This document shows positions 20,640 through 31,441 of a DNA stretch of 64,000 bases, piece by piece. Positions within the stretch are counted from its first letter, which is position 1, and every line of letters begins with the position of its first letter. The stretch covers positions 1,068,501 through 1,132,500 of the forward strand of contig CM037473.1 in NCBI GenBank assembly GCA_021014325.1, given 5' to 3'. A model generated the notes under the pieces. It did no database searches, had not been told where the DNA came from, and saw only the letters and a program-made list of their open reading frames with translations. The DNA comes from Plazaster borealis. Its lineage: Eukaryota; Echinodermata; Asteroidea; Forcipulatida; Labidiasteridae. A program made the position numbers and the translations under genes.

Positions 20640-23120
20640 GAAGCAGATATGCAAAGATAACTACACACACAGCATTGTCTGAGTTCTAGTTCTTTGACGT
20701 AAGTGTCGTCTCGTTGAGGCAGAAAATGAAGTTTTGCTCCGCAAAAAAAGCGTACACCAATCAGAAGCAGTCCACATGATAAGCATAAATGTTTTGTGCT
20801 TAGCTTAATTTTAGCAGCTCTGTGAAATGCCTCAGAGAACAGCAGGACAAAAAGTACAAGAAATTATGAGAATGGTAAATGAATGCCGAGGGCTTAGTCC
20901 TGCTGGATAAACAGTACCTTTAAACAAAAATTGTATAAACATTCTTAACAACATCTGGTGCATTATTCATTTGTTTATTTTTTTTATAAAATACCAAATA
21001 GTGTAAACTTTGAATATCACAACAAAAGTGCCAAAGGTTTTTGCAAGTTATTATGAAATGTTGCCTTAAAATGATTGTACACTTGCTGGACAATCTTTGC
21101 CCTTATTGAATTTATACACTATCACTTTTTTCTGGTATCTTCATATTAATAAATAGAATTTGAATATTAAGATACTGTAAATACGAATAAATTATTAATC
21201 CAATCTAGTTGAATGACTAATGGATAGGTTTTGAAGGGAGAAAGTTGAGCTTAAAAAGTAGGAAACATTTATAAATTGAATTTGAATATTTAATAATTTG
21301 AATTCGGAAATGTTTTTTGGAAATATTTGCTGGAAAATCTGTGCTTAAGATTGGACGATCACGTGGTCAGTTTAGACTAATGTGATGTATTTATAAATGC
21401 ATTTCAAATTGCTTTCAGATTTCGATGAATGAGGAGCAAATGTATATCTGCCTTTTATGAAATGTGTCTTGAAAACTATTTATTGGAATCAAATTACTAA
21501 TTCTCTGGTGATTAGTGCCGCACCATTTGTTTAAGTGGACATTAATAATTGTATAAGTTAATTGTATAATTTAATAGTTGTATATTTGGGCTTTTAACAC
21601 ACACAAAATGAAAACAGTTTAGTTCAAAAGTAATTTAGCGTAGAGCCAAAGATAATCATTGTTATAAAACTCATTTCTCCCATTATGACTTGTCCCTAAG
21701 AATGTGCAATTAATGTTAAATAATAATTTTCATACAATATGTATTTACTCATTATAATTTTGTTTATCCCTCCAACTTTGTTGCTTTGCGAGTTTTGACA
21801 ACCAGAGCATGTAAGCCAAGATCCATTGGGTGTTTTTTTTATCAGAAGTTTCTAAACCAATTTTTAATATCCTATTTATAAATTTGATTTGTTTAAAAAG
21901 TATGTTAGAGGACCTAAAACTCTGTTAACTTTAACAAAATGGTTATAAATTGAATAACTTAATACTCAATCATAGAACTTTAAGTGACTTTATAAAACAA
22001 ATTATAATAACTTTATTTCATTCCTTCATGCTTCAATGAAGTTATTTGATGCATTCTTCCATTTATGTCGGGTTTATGAATTATATGAATCTTTATTGCG
22101 CTTGTTAGCTTAAAGTCTTGTTTACCCAAATGTACTCAAAACTACCACAATGTGTGTACGTTATTCAAAAATGTGTTTGATCTTCCACGAGATCATTGTA
22201 ATGGTTTGACACCCTTACAAATGCTGCGTTCATAGTTAATAAAATCATTACACTGTGTATGAGTCACGGGAGGCTAATCTCAAAACCTATCCTATGTGGA
22301 ACCACATTACGGTACCAAACTCATACTTCGTATCCCGTAATCGAGAGTTGCGCAAAGCTTCCCAGCGGAAGGAGAACATTTTTGGCTATTGTTTGATGAT
22401 AAGGAGTGGTTACCTGCAGGACATTTCGTTTTCAGCACGGCAGGGGCAGTGACTGGTTATCGGATGCGCTTACCAAGTGGATCCTTACCAACACATTTGC
22501 CCAGCAAAACAAAATAATACATGGACATTATCATGGAAATGGTGAAGTCTTCAACCACAATAGGACGCTCTAGGGTAGATCATGGAGGAAGAAAATATAA
22601 TGATCTGTGGTTCTGAACGGAAACCTCTTGTTGTCACTGCCATACAGAGAGTTTTAGGGAGGTGTTTATAAACGTCAGCTGAATTGTCACTTCTATTTTT
22701 CTGTGAGGTTTCTTGCTTTCTGTATTTTGTAGTAACTGTTCATTCATTCCAAACTCTTCCTTTTCACTTGTGAACATTCTGCTGTTATTTCTCTCGGGTT
22801 TTTTGCCATGTGAAACTACTAATATGTTGCCAAAGCTTTAAATATTTGAATAAATAATTATAACTCAGCAATATTTGTACGAGTTAATGAATTTGTTCTA
22901 TTTGATTATGAATTAACAGAAAGTGGCTAACACGATGAGAACGATTCATCTAGTAAGTAAGTCTGTTCTGATTGCAACCGGTGATAAAAACTTCCGCGTC
23001 AGAATTGACCTGGATTCCGGGTTTTAGGGAGCCCTGGCCCATTTTGGGGTCAAACTGACGCAGAGTCCGAGTTAAAATCCAATCTTGTAACCACTTGCCG
23101 GGTCAGCCTGACCCAGAAAT
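20640..23120. other. AT-rich intergenic DNA
   Basis: No convincing ORF, RNA gene or repeat was recognised, apart from a possible family E half-copy near 20780-20830 (TTGTGCTTAGC, AGCAGCTCTGTGAAATGCC). Confidence 0.6.
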
Positions 23121-23121
23121 G

Positions 23122-23335
23122 GGTCAGGGCTGAAGCCTTTTTCAGGCATCTGAAAGCACACAAATGTGTACAACAAGGGTGTTTTTTCTTTCATCATTTT
23201 CTTTTGCAACTTCGATGACCAATTGAGCCCAAATTTTCAAAGACTTGTTATTTTATGCATATGTTGGGATACACCAAGTGAGAATACTGGTCTTTGACCA
23301 CTATTACTAAACGTGTCCAGTGCCTTTTATCACTG
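23122..23335 (-). mobile_element. Family A MITE, half copy
   Basis: Only one half is present, from the central GAAGCCTTTTTCAGGCATCT to AAACGTGTCCAGTGCC, including TTATTTTATGCATATGTTGG. The other arm is missing. Confidence 0.75.
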
Positions 23336-23479
23336 ATCTGTATTACCCTAGCTGGAATTGTACAAACTGAAGACACACACCGACATGTTGCTATACACCA
23401 ATAAGCCATGGATGAATTACCAAGTTAACCTGGGAAAATACTCTCTGTTCTTTGTGCGTTCCATTGCACTCTTTGCGTC

Positions 23480-24412
23480 TCTTCATGAATTACCTTAAGA
23501 TTCCTCTGGAATGAGAGTAGCAAGATGTCTGCATGGTAGCCTCGTTATCTTGTTGCATACCATCTACATTCCTCGAGTGTCCTCTTTGTGTTTCTGAATT
23601 ACCTTTAGGTTCCTCTTGAATGAGAGTAGCAAGATGTCTCCATGGTAGCCTCATTATAATGTTGCATCTACATTCCTCGAGTGTCCTCTTTGTGTTTCTG
23701 TATTACCTTTAGGTTCCTCTTGAATGAGAGTAGCAAGATGTCTCCATGGTAGCCTCATTATAATGTTGCATCTACATTCCTCGGGGGACCTCTTTGTGTT
23801 TCTGTATTACCTTTAGGTTCCTCTTGAATGAGAGTAGCAAGATGTCTGCATGGTAGCCTCGTTATCTTGTTGCATACCATCTACATTCCTCGAGTGTCCT
23901 TTTTGTGTTTCTGAATTACCTTTAGGTTCCTTTTGAATGAGAGTAGCAAGATGTCTGCACGGTAGCCTCAGTATCTTGTTGCATACAATTTTACATTCCT
24001 TAAGTGTCCCCCTTGTGTTCCTTGATAAATTACCTTTAGGTTCCTCTTGAATGAGAGTAGCAAGATGTCTGCATGGTAGCCTCAGTATCTTGCTGCATAC
24101 CATTTACACTCCTTGAGTGTCCTCTTTGTGTTCCTTGATAAATTACCTTTAGGTTCCTCTTGAATGAGAGTAGCAAGATGTCTGCATGATAGCCTCAGTA
24201 TCTTGCTGCATACCATTTACACTCCTTGAGTGTCCTTGTGTTCCTTGATGAATTACCTTTAGGTTCCTCTTGAATGAGAGTAGCAAGATGTCTGCATGGT
24301 AGCCTCAGTATCTTGCTGCATACCATTTACACTCCTTGAGTGTCCTTGTGTTCCTTGATGAATTACCTTTTGGTTCCTCTTGAATGAGAGTAGCAAGATG
24401 TATGCATGGTAC
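23480..24412 (+). repeat. Minisatellite, nine units of about 104-114 bp
   Basis: The word ATGAGAGTAGCAAGATGT starts at 23511, 23620, 23724, 23828, 23937, 24051, 24164, 24274 and 24384. Each unit has ATTACCTTTAGGTTCCTCTT, CATGGTAGCCTC and TGTTGCATACCAT, with indels explaining the length classes. A 96-codon open stretch on the opposite strand repeats RLPCRHLATLIQ but shifts frame between units, so it is probably incidental. Confidence 0.92.
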
Positions 24413-26690
24413 ACTCGTAGGCACCAATGCGATGGTTCTCAAACAGGAGATGTGATACCTTTACGTGGTGCGCATGATGTTTGTAATCTATTTGACCAAC
24501 CGGGTCATAGGTCGGCACGGCACAAAGTCTACACCGATTTACAAGTAAATGATATAAAGGGACATGTTAACAATCTGCTTAGCTGTTTTTAGCTTGCAGT
24601 ACGTAGACCTAAATTGCAAAATGGAAACATCCCTAAAAACATATTAACTGTCGCTTAGATCATCGACTGACAGAATTCCTTGTAATACATTCATTTTGAT
24701 CTTAATTAAAGAGACATCTTACTGTTAATTTTAAACAGTTTATAAAAAGTTGACAAGTGTTTAATGTAATTTCCCCTCCACATGATGTCACATAAATGTG
24801 TAATCTATAAACCATAATTAATTTACGAGTTCGTTCTTTTTAACCGTTTCTGTAACTACGTCTGTGTACTAATTAATAGTCACTCTGTAACTTCACGGAT
24901 TGTGAAGGGGGAAATTTATAGGTTTATTTATTTATTTATTTATTTCAACATCTTTATACAGGATAAAAAGATCAGCAAAAGCTTTTCTACATCACAGTCA
25001 GTCATTGTGGGACCCTTTTGGGTACCTCAGGAGAGTCAGATTTGTTCTCTTCTTTAAGGTTATCCGGCATTCAAATCCTGCCGTTGATGGAAAAGGTAAA
25101 TGTCGATGGGTTCATTTAATTTTAGAAACCTCCTGTTCCAAGTCGGAAAAGGTTCGTCCTCAAAACTGAAACCTACAATCTTAAATCGCAGCAAACCTTC
25201 AAAGGGAAATCGTCATTAACATCACAGAGATTTGACTCGGCGCTTTGACGAATAGACCTCTGTACTGATGACGTCACGGTTTGTTGACCGCACTGCATTA
25301 AGTGCTGTAACTGGGTACATCATTTCCGACAGCCGTGCAAAGACACAATTCTTCTTCAAAGTGGTAAACAACTGTGACGTCATCAGTACTTAGGTCCGTT
25401 GGTTGACGAACGAGACAAATAATACACACGGTGGTTCTGCTGAGAACCAGTGATGACCGGTGGATTGGTTTACTCAATAGAAAACAGTACACGTTGAAAC
25501 TAATGGTGGAAATACACCAACATGCAACACAAGCCGAACAGTTTTACTTTTACAAATAGGCCCCTATACAAATTTTAAAAAAAAATGTTAACTCGGCAAA
25601 TGGGTAAGGACAAATGTCAAACTCATCCCCATAAAGATTACTTTGTCGAGAGCTGCAAATAAAACTCACGGCAGCCGTTTGATTTCGTGAAAATGTTAAA
25701 CCGAATGTTTAGGAAAAATCACCAGGCCTCCTGTTTGTTTGTTTGTTTTTGGGGGGTGGGGGTATTTGTTTGTTTGTTTGTTAGTTAATAGTGTTGTTTT
25801 CACATTCTCCCAATTTGGCGAAATAATAAAGTGTTTTCGTTTGAGGTGAAAAAAGTAGGGTAGACCCCAATTTATTTATCGCTCAAACGAAGTCGAGTTG
25901 TCCCTTAATCGGTAATAACTAGGGAGAAACGCTTCGCTCTACAATTAAGTTTCAGTCGGTATAAGTGAATCTTAAAATGTTCTACAACAGGACTCACATT
26001 GTGATATTGACAAGGTTGTCCTCCTGTAAGCTCGCTATAATTGAAAATACCGCGGTCAAAGCTTCGCTTTGATATCTTATTTGTTTGCATTTGAAGGTAG
26101 TGAGGTGGTGGTGTTCCAAGTTGTTATTTGTTTATAAAACCTTTCTAAACAAATTAATGGAAACCTGCAGCAAGCGGAAGGTCGCCTAACCCTTAAACAC
26201 TGATTAGTAAGCACAAAATAAAAGCTACAGTAACGGTTCCGCCATGACTCTTTGAAAAAACAGTGTGAAACAAAACAAAACGACAAGTGCTGATTCCCGG
26301 ATACAATAGTTTTTTTTTCCTAAAACCCCTGATGCCCGAAGAAGAAAATAAACATGACAGTACTCTATCCAGGTCTCAGGGAAGCGGACATGATTATAAA
26401 GCAACTTCAAACCTAGATATTTATTTACCCTGCTCGAATCATACAACTTTCCACATGGCTCGTCGTAGTCAGTCGTGATTTTCGTCTGACTATAGATCGA
26501 TTTATTGAAGAAAATGCGGTTGTACTACGTCGAAAAAGGCTCTGAGGAAGGTAAGGTATTATAACAGAAGGGATTGTAAAAACTTATATTGGGGTGTTAT
26601 CCAAACTTCTTTGATAGCCTAATAATAGGCCTGCATTTCATATAAACTATAGGCTAGTTGTACATTTTTCAAAATATGTACATTGTACAA
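24413..26690. other. Intergenic DNA without recognised genes
   Basis: Contains a loose dyad at about 25255-25410 (GTACTGATGACGTCAC against GTGACGTCATCAGTAC) and a GTTT-rich run at 25731-25790. Nothing else is supported. Confidence 0.6.
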
Positions 26691-26717
26691 CCACAGCGCG
26701 ATTTCATGCAGAGTTGG

Positions 26718-26855
26718 CATCAAGTCTTAAGTCTTTGAGGTAAAGTCTCAAGTCTAGTCTACAGTCTTTAAGGTACTCGTCAAGTCTTAAGTCTTTGAGG
26801 TAAAGTCCCAAGTCAAGTCTTAAGTCCTTGAGGTAAAGTCCCAAGTCGAGTTATT
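26718..26855 (+). repeat. Imperfect AAGTCTTAAGTC repeat cluster
   Basis: CAAGTCTTAAGTCTTTGAGG recurs near 26720, 26779 and (as a variant) 26815. A diffuse opposite half lies at 27060-27180 (CAAGTCTCAAACTCGAG), so this may be the arms of one old element. Confidence 0.65.
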
Positions 26856-27631
26856 TTCTTACGGTAGGTTTGAGAACTCTGGATTCATCAGATAGAGAGA
26901 ACGTATGAAACGTATGGAATAGTTTACGTAAAAGAACTTTAAATTTCAATCATTGTTCGTAATTACATCTGATTTATTTTAAAGAAAACTAAAATATGGA
27001 ATCAAATCAAATGTCATATCGGTCTGTAGTTTATTCAACACACATCTAGAAACAGATTCCAAGTCAGAGTTTTCCTCTGAGCTTTAAGTCATTAAGCTCA
27101 ATTCTCAAGTCTTTTTATCACGGCTAGTCTCAAGTCCCAAAATGACGTGACTCGAGTTCAAGTCTCAAACTCGAGTTCCTTATACTCTTATGCATCCCTT
27201 TAACGTTGCCAGGCAAGTTTATAACTTTCTCGAAAATGACGGCATTTAATTTTGAAACACTTTCACAACATAGTGACAGTGGGTGGCATTATAGATTAGG
27301 AATCTTCTACACAATCAGCTGACTGCATGGCGTTTCTTAAAAGAAAAGATCTACTTTTTTCATGGTTAAAATGTAATAGAAATACCGTTTATCCAATTGT
27401 TTCGGTGTACGCCTGTTAACTGCTTGGCTTAATCAATCGGTGTGTCAATACAAATTAATGGTAGATGAAACCAAATTACAAAACTAAAATAATTAAGCAA
27501 ACAAAATAACTTAAATTTACCTGGGCAACACCTGGACATTTTAACAACACACTTAGATATTAAAAATCGTTATAAAAAAAAATAAAAAAACAAAACCCTC
27601 TTACCCATGGAAATAACTTGTCAGCATGTGC

Positions 27632-27875
27632 TGGGCCCAATTTCATAGAGCTGCTAAGCACAACAATTTGCTAAGCATGAAATTTCTTCCTTGATAAAAA
27701 CAGGATTACCAACTAAATTTCCATGTGTTGCATGTTGCTTGTTACTGGTATTCAGCTGTTGTTTGCTTATCCTGAAAATCACGTGGAAATTTGGTTGGTA
27801 ATCCTGTTTTTATCAAGGAAGAAATTTCATGCTAAGCAAATTGTTGTGCTTAGCAGCTCTATGAAATTGGGCCCA
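27632..27875. mobile_element. Near-perfect palindromic MITE, family E copy 2
   Basis: TGGGCCCAATTTCATAGAGC at the left is the exact inverse of GCTCTATGAAATTGGGCCCA at the right. The arms of about 95 bp remain almost identical (including TTGATAAAAACAGGATTACC). The loop is about 50 bp. Confidence 0.9.
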
Positions 27876-27915
27876 TGACAACGGGTACCGGTACCAGGGA
27901 CGTTGCAACCAAACA

Positions 27916-28106
27916 GGGCCAAATTTCATAGAGCCGCTTAGCAGAAAACAATGCTTAAAATGTTGCTGCTAAGCAAAAGTAAGCAGACTACCAGTCACAG
28001 ATTGTACACGTGACATGCTTTTGTGGCGGTAACCTCATTCTGGTAAGCATCATTTTGTTGTGCTTAGCTACTTGTTGTGCTTAAGCAGCTCAATGAAATT
28101 GGGCAC
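27916..28106. mobile_element. Family E MITE, copy 3
   Basis: Ends GGGCCAAATTTCATAGAGCC and AGCTCAATGAAATTGGGC, only 41 bp after copy 2. The loop carries ACCAGTCACA and GTACACGTGACATG, as in the copy at 3800. Confidence 0.8.
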
Positions 28107-28171
28107 AGGTCCCTTGCTGATGGGTTTTTAAGTATGTCTTGGCATGTTCTATTTGTTGGTTGTGTTTTATC

Positions 28172-28563
28172 TTAAAGACACTGGACACTATTGGTAATTG
28201 TCAAAGACCAGTCTTCTCACTTGGTGTATCTCAACATATGCATAAAATAACAAACCTGTGAAAATTTGAGCTCAATTGGTCGTCGAAGTTGCGAGATAAT
28301 AATGCAAGAATAAAAACCCTTGTCACATGAAGTTGTGTGCTTTCAGATGCTTGATTTCGAGACCTCAAAATCTAATTCCGAGGTCTCGAAATCAAATTCG
28401 TGGAAAATTACTTCTTCCTCGAAAACTACGTTACTTCAGAGGGAGCCGTTTCTCACAATGTTTTATACTATCAACAGCTCCCCATTACTCGTTACCAAGT
28501 AGGCCTAAGGTTTTATGCCAATAATTATTTTGAGTAATTACCAATAGTGTCCACTGCCTTTAA
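28172..28563. mobile_element. TTAA-bounded MITE, family A copy 3
   Basis: Starts TTAAAGACACTGGACACTAT and ends AGTGTCCACTGCCTTTAA. A central hairpin is made of GATTTCGAGACCTC / GAGGTCTCGAAATC. Confidence 0.85.
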
Positions 28564-29752
28564 TAGACTGTGCAAGTCTCGCGCATATTTGAACTTCCGG
28601 GACCATTGTGGTCCCAACCATATATGGAGATTTACGTGGGCAACATTTTGTTTTGTCAATTATTTTAGTTTAACGTGGTTTATGACCATGAAAAATATAT
28701 ATGTTGTTGGGAATGTAATACTTATAGCCTAGTTTTAAAAAAAATATGAAAGTAAAATCAATACAACAATATAACGAAGAAAACCCGAGAATTAAACTTG
28801 ATCAGCTTTACTGCAAAAAACTAAGAATTTTGTGCTCACCTCCGATCACAAAACTTATGTCAACGTGGATGCGCGTTGATAATCACCAGATGCTGTTATT
28901 GCAACGCGAAGCCTTTTCATAGCAGTCTATGGTTGTTGAGGCGTCAGCGTCCTCTATAAACTGCGTCGAGCGTTAATTTTACGCCCGTATGACCATTGCG
29001 AATCTGTGTTAGTGGTTTCTGAAAAGTTAAGACCAAATAAGCATCCTTGTCCCAGAGTTTTAATTTTGCTTCAAAAATAATTAACACATTTTTTTTTAAA
29101 TTTTATACAAACGAAAACTGATTTGTATAAACATGTAATGAGTATTTTTGTTGTTCAGATTATGTCATTAGATATAATTTAAAACAAAGATTTGATTTGT
29201 AGAAAAGAAGTTCTTCGTATGACGTGTTTTCTCGTTCCGATACGCGCGAGACTAGCACAGTCTATACACACATACATTGTAAACGATGTACATTGTATAC
29301 GGTATCATTAGATAATGTTACCTTTTGTCTACTCTTCACTGTTTTATCATTGCATACGTGGAGCCCGAAACGGTCCAACATTCTGTTTAATGTAATTGTT
29401 AAAATGAACTGAACCGAACTGAAATAACCTTTAGAAACAAAACTACATCTGTTTTGTGTAAAACTCACGCCCAACCCTTATGTTGCACCTTTCCTGTATG
29501 AAAGAAAATAGCCAACTACACAAACTACATAATGATCCAATCTCGCCTAAAATAGACACATAAATAACCTTGACATTGAGGGCGTTTTCGGAACTAAGGC
29601 TTTATAAGGTTCCTCGGTGGGTGTTTGCTAAACGTTGACTTGTAGACTCCAAATCAGCCATTTTGGCACTGTGTGCTTTCAATACGAACCTTCACCAGCT
29701 GTAGGCTTTACTTTATAACTTGCACAGTCAATTTACAACCTTTTAAAGGCAT
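28564..29752. other. Intergenic DNA, nothing recognised
   Basis: AT-rich. Short open frames have no family resemblance. Confidence 0.6.
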
Positions 29753-30133
29753 AGTACACGTTTAGTAATTGGAGCCTATTGTTTGTTTCAAACCTACAGT
29801 TGTAGATAAATACCATAAATTAACCTGTGTAAATTTCATTTCAAAAGGTGATAGCGTTTTTTGAGATATTGCCGAAAATCTGGAGCGGCTATGTCCACAC
29901 AGGAAGAGTAATCTGCATTGGAATACACACTCTGAGAAGCGTTACGCGTAACGCTTCTGAGATTCAAATGTTTTGGGGGATAAAAAGTGATATCTTTTTC
30001 CATAACCGCAGTACTTCGAAATGAAGTTTCTCACAATGCATTATACTATCCAAAGCTGGTGTACTTCTTACCAAGTAAGTTTGTATTGCCATTAATTATC
30101 AGAGTCATACCAAATCGTGTCTGATGCCTTTAA
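29753..30133. mobile_element. TTAA-bounded MITE, family B copy 2
   Basis: Starts TTAAAGGCATAGTACACGTT and ends CGTGTCTGATGCCTTTAA. The central hairpin GAAGCGTTACGCGTAACGCT lies near 29937. Confidence 0.85.
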
Positions 30134-31422
30134 GTGAGTTTGTTGCCGTAACAAACCCACAGGTGAGAATGTGTATAGTTGTAAGATCTATTCCCCAGAA
30201 GGATTTTAACCGTTAAATAAAGTCATGATAACTACGCTCAGCACAGGCTAGCTATTGTCCAGGACCTTGGGCTTGTCGGAAGGACAGTTCCGTGTGTTAT
30301 CGGAAACTACCAAAAGGACACTGAATGTACATAAAATTCGACACGATGGTCCTTCTATGGGAGGTTAAAATGCCACGGCGTGGTTCAATGTATGTGTACA
30401 GGTTCTATAAAAAAGTATAGTGCGCGTGAACGTTTGCTAAAACTAATTGGCAGTCTCAAGTCTAAATTTGAGCGCAAACTGCATCTCAGCCGACGACCTT
30501 AACCTGCTCAAAGGGACTCCAAGGTCAAATTCAATTTTACGATCCAATCATTTTCCAATAGATAGAGTCCTTATGAAAATGGTTGACAAATTACGAGTCT
30601 ATTTAACCTCATGTTAAAATTGTGCAAAATGCCACTGTGTTTGATACCCTTCAAGTGCATTTTTTGTCAAAATCCAAAACGTTCGATGACGTCACATTTC
30701 GAATATGGTATGTACATTTTTTACATAGAATTTCAAATTCATGTCTGAATTTTTGATGATATTTGATTTTGCTGTTCGATGACGTCATGTTTCAAATTTC
30801 GGTCAGAAAGGCTATCCAAAATGACGTTCCCACTTTCATGAGGACTCAATATAATTATTGGAAAATTAGTGCATCACAAAACCTAATTTGACTATGGAGA
30901 CCCTCTTCAACATTTTGTCATCCATGTAAAAAAGATACTGGTAACATATCCAGCTTCCAATACTTTTTTTATTGTTCAGATTATTTTTCACTACGGTTTT
31001 ATAATTAGTGATGAACTATTAATTACAGACAAACAATTGTAAAACAGGAAATCCAGCATCCGTGTTGGTGTTGAGGTGCGAACAGTCCAATACAACAACA
31101 ATCATATCGTCCTGACATCAAAGTCAGCAGATTTCAGCTCACATCGCGGAGTAGACGGAGAATTGACAAATCCCTTTAACTTTCAGCCTGTAGTACACAG
31201 TAGCCACGCAAGTAGACTTCCCTTACTTAACTTCCTGAACTTATTAACTTGTTTGGTTGTCTTGGCAAGCGAGTTGGACGAGTGTAGGAGGCCCATAGAG
31301 TGGGCTTGCCGCTGTCAACAGGCAGCTAACTATTATTAGGTATAATATATCTTGCTTGAAAGACCTTAGTCGTCATTTTTGATATATCTTCACCTTATGG
31401 ATCATACCAAAACGTCTGGAAG
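30134..31422. other. Region upstream of the inferred DCST1-like first exon
   Basis: No clear promoter element. It contains two GATGACGTCA-type sites near 30684 and 30778 and a loose pair of open frames without recognised similarity. Confidence 0.5.
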
Positions 31423-31441
31423 ATGAGCGAAACTTTCCGAG
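31423..31441 (+). CDS. Candidate first coding exon (MSETFR...)
   Basis: ATG at 31423 is followed by six codons and then G|GTAAGT, a full consensus donor. The leftover base makes a Gly/Ala-type codon in phase with the exon at 38731, giving MSETFRAKLERSISLP. This is inference: the intron would be 7.3 kb and no transcript evidence is available. Confidence 0.4.

Noticed and set aside
23813..24103. 96-codon minus-strand ORF with repeated RLPCRHLATLIQ peptide
   Set aside because: It lies wholly within the minisatellite; unit lengths are not multiples of three and the peptide repeat changes frame, so it is not maintained as coding.
23122..24412. Possible CRISPR-like array
   Set aside because: Units of about 110 bp are contiguous with no unique spacers, in an animal genome; this is a minisatellite.
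31076..31339. 87-codon ORF just upstream of the inferred MSETFR exon
   Set aside because: No recognisable domain or clear coding signal; could be untranslated leader at most.
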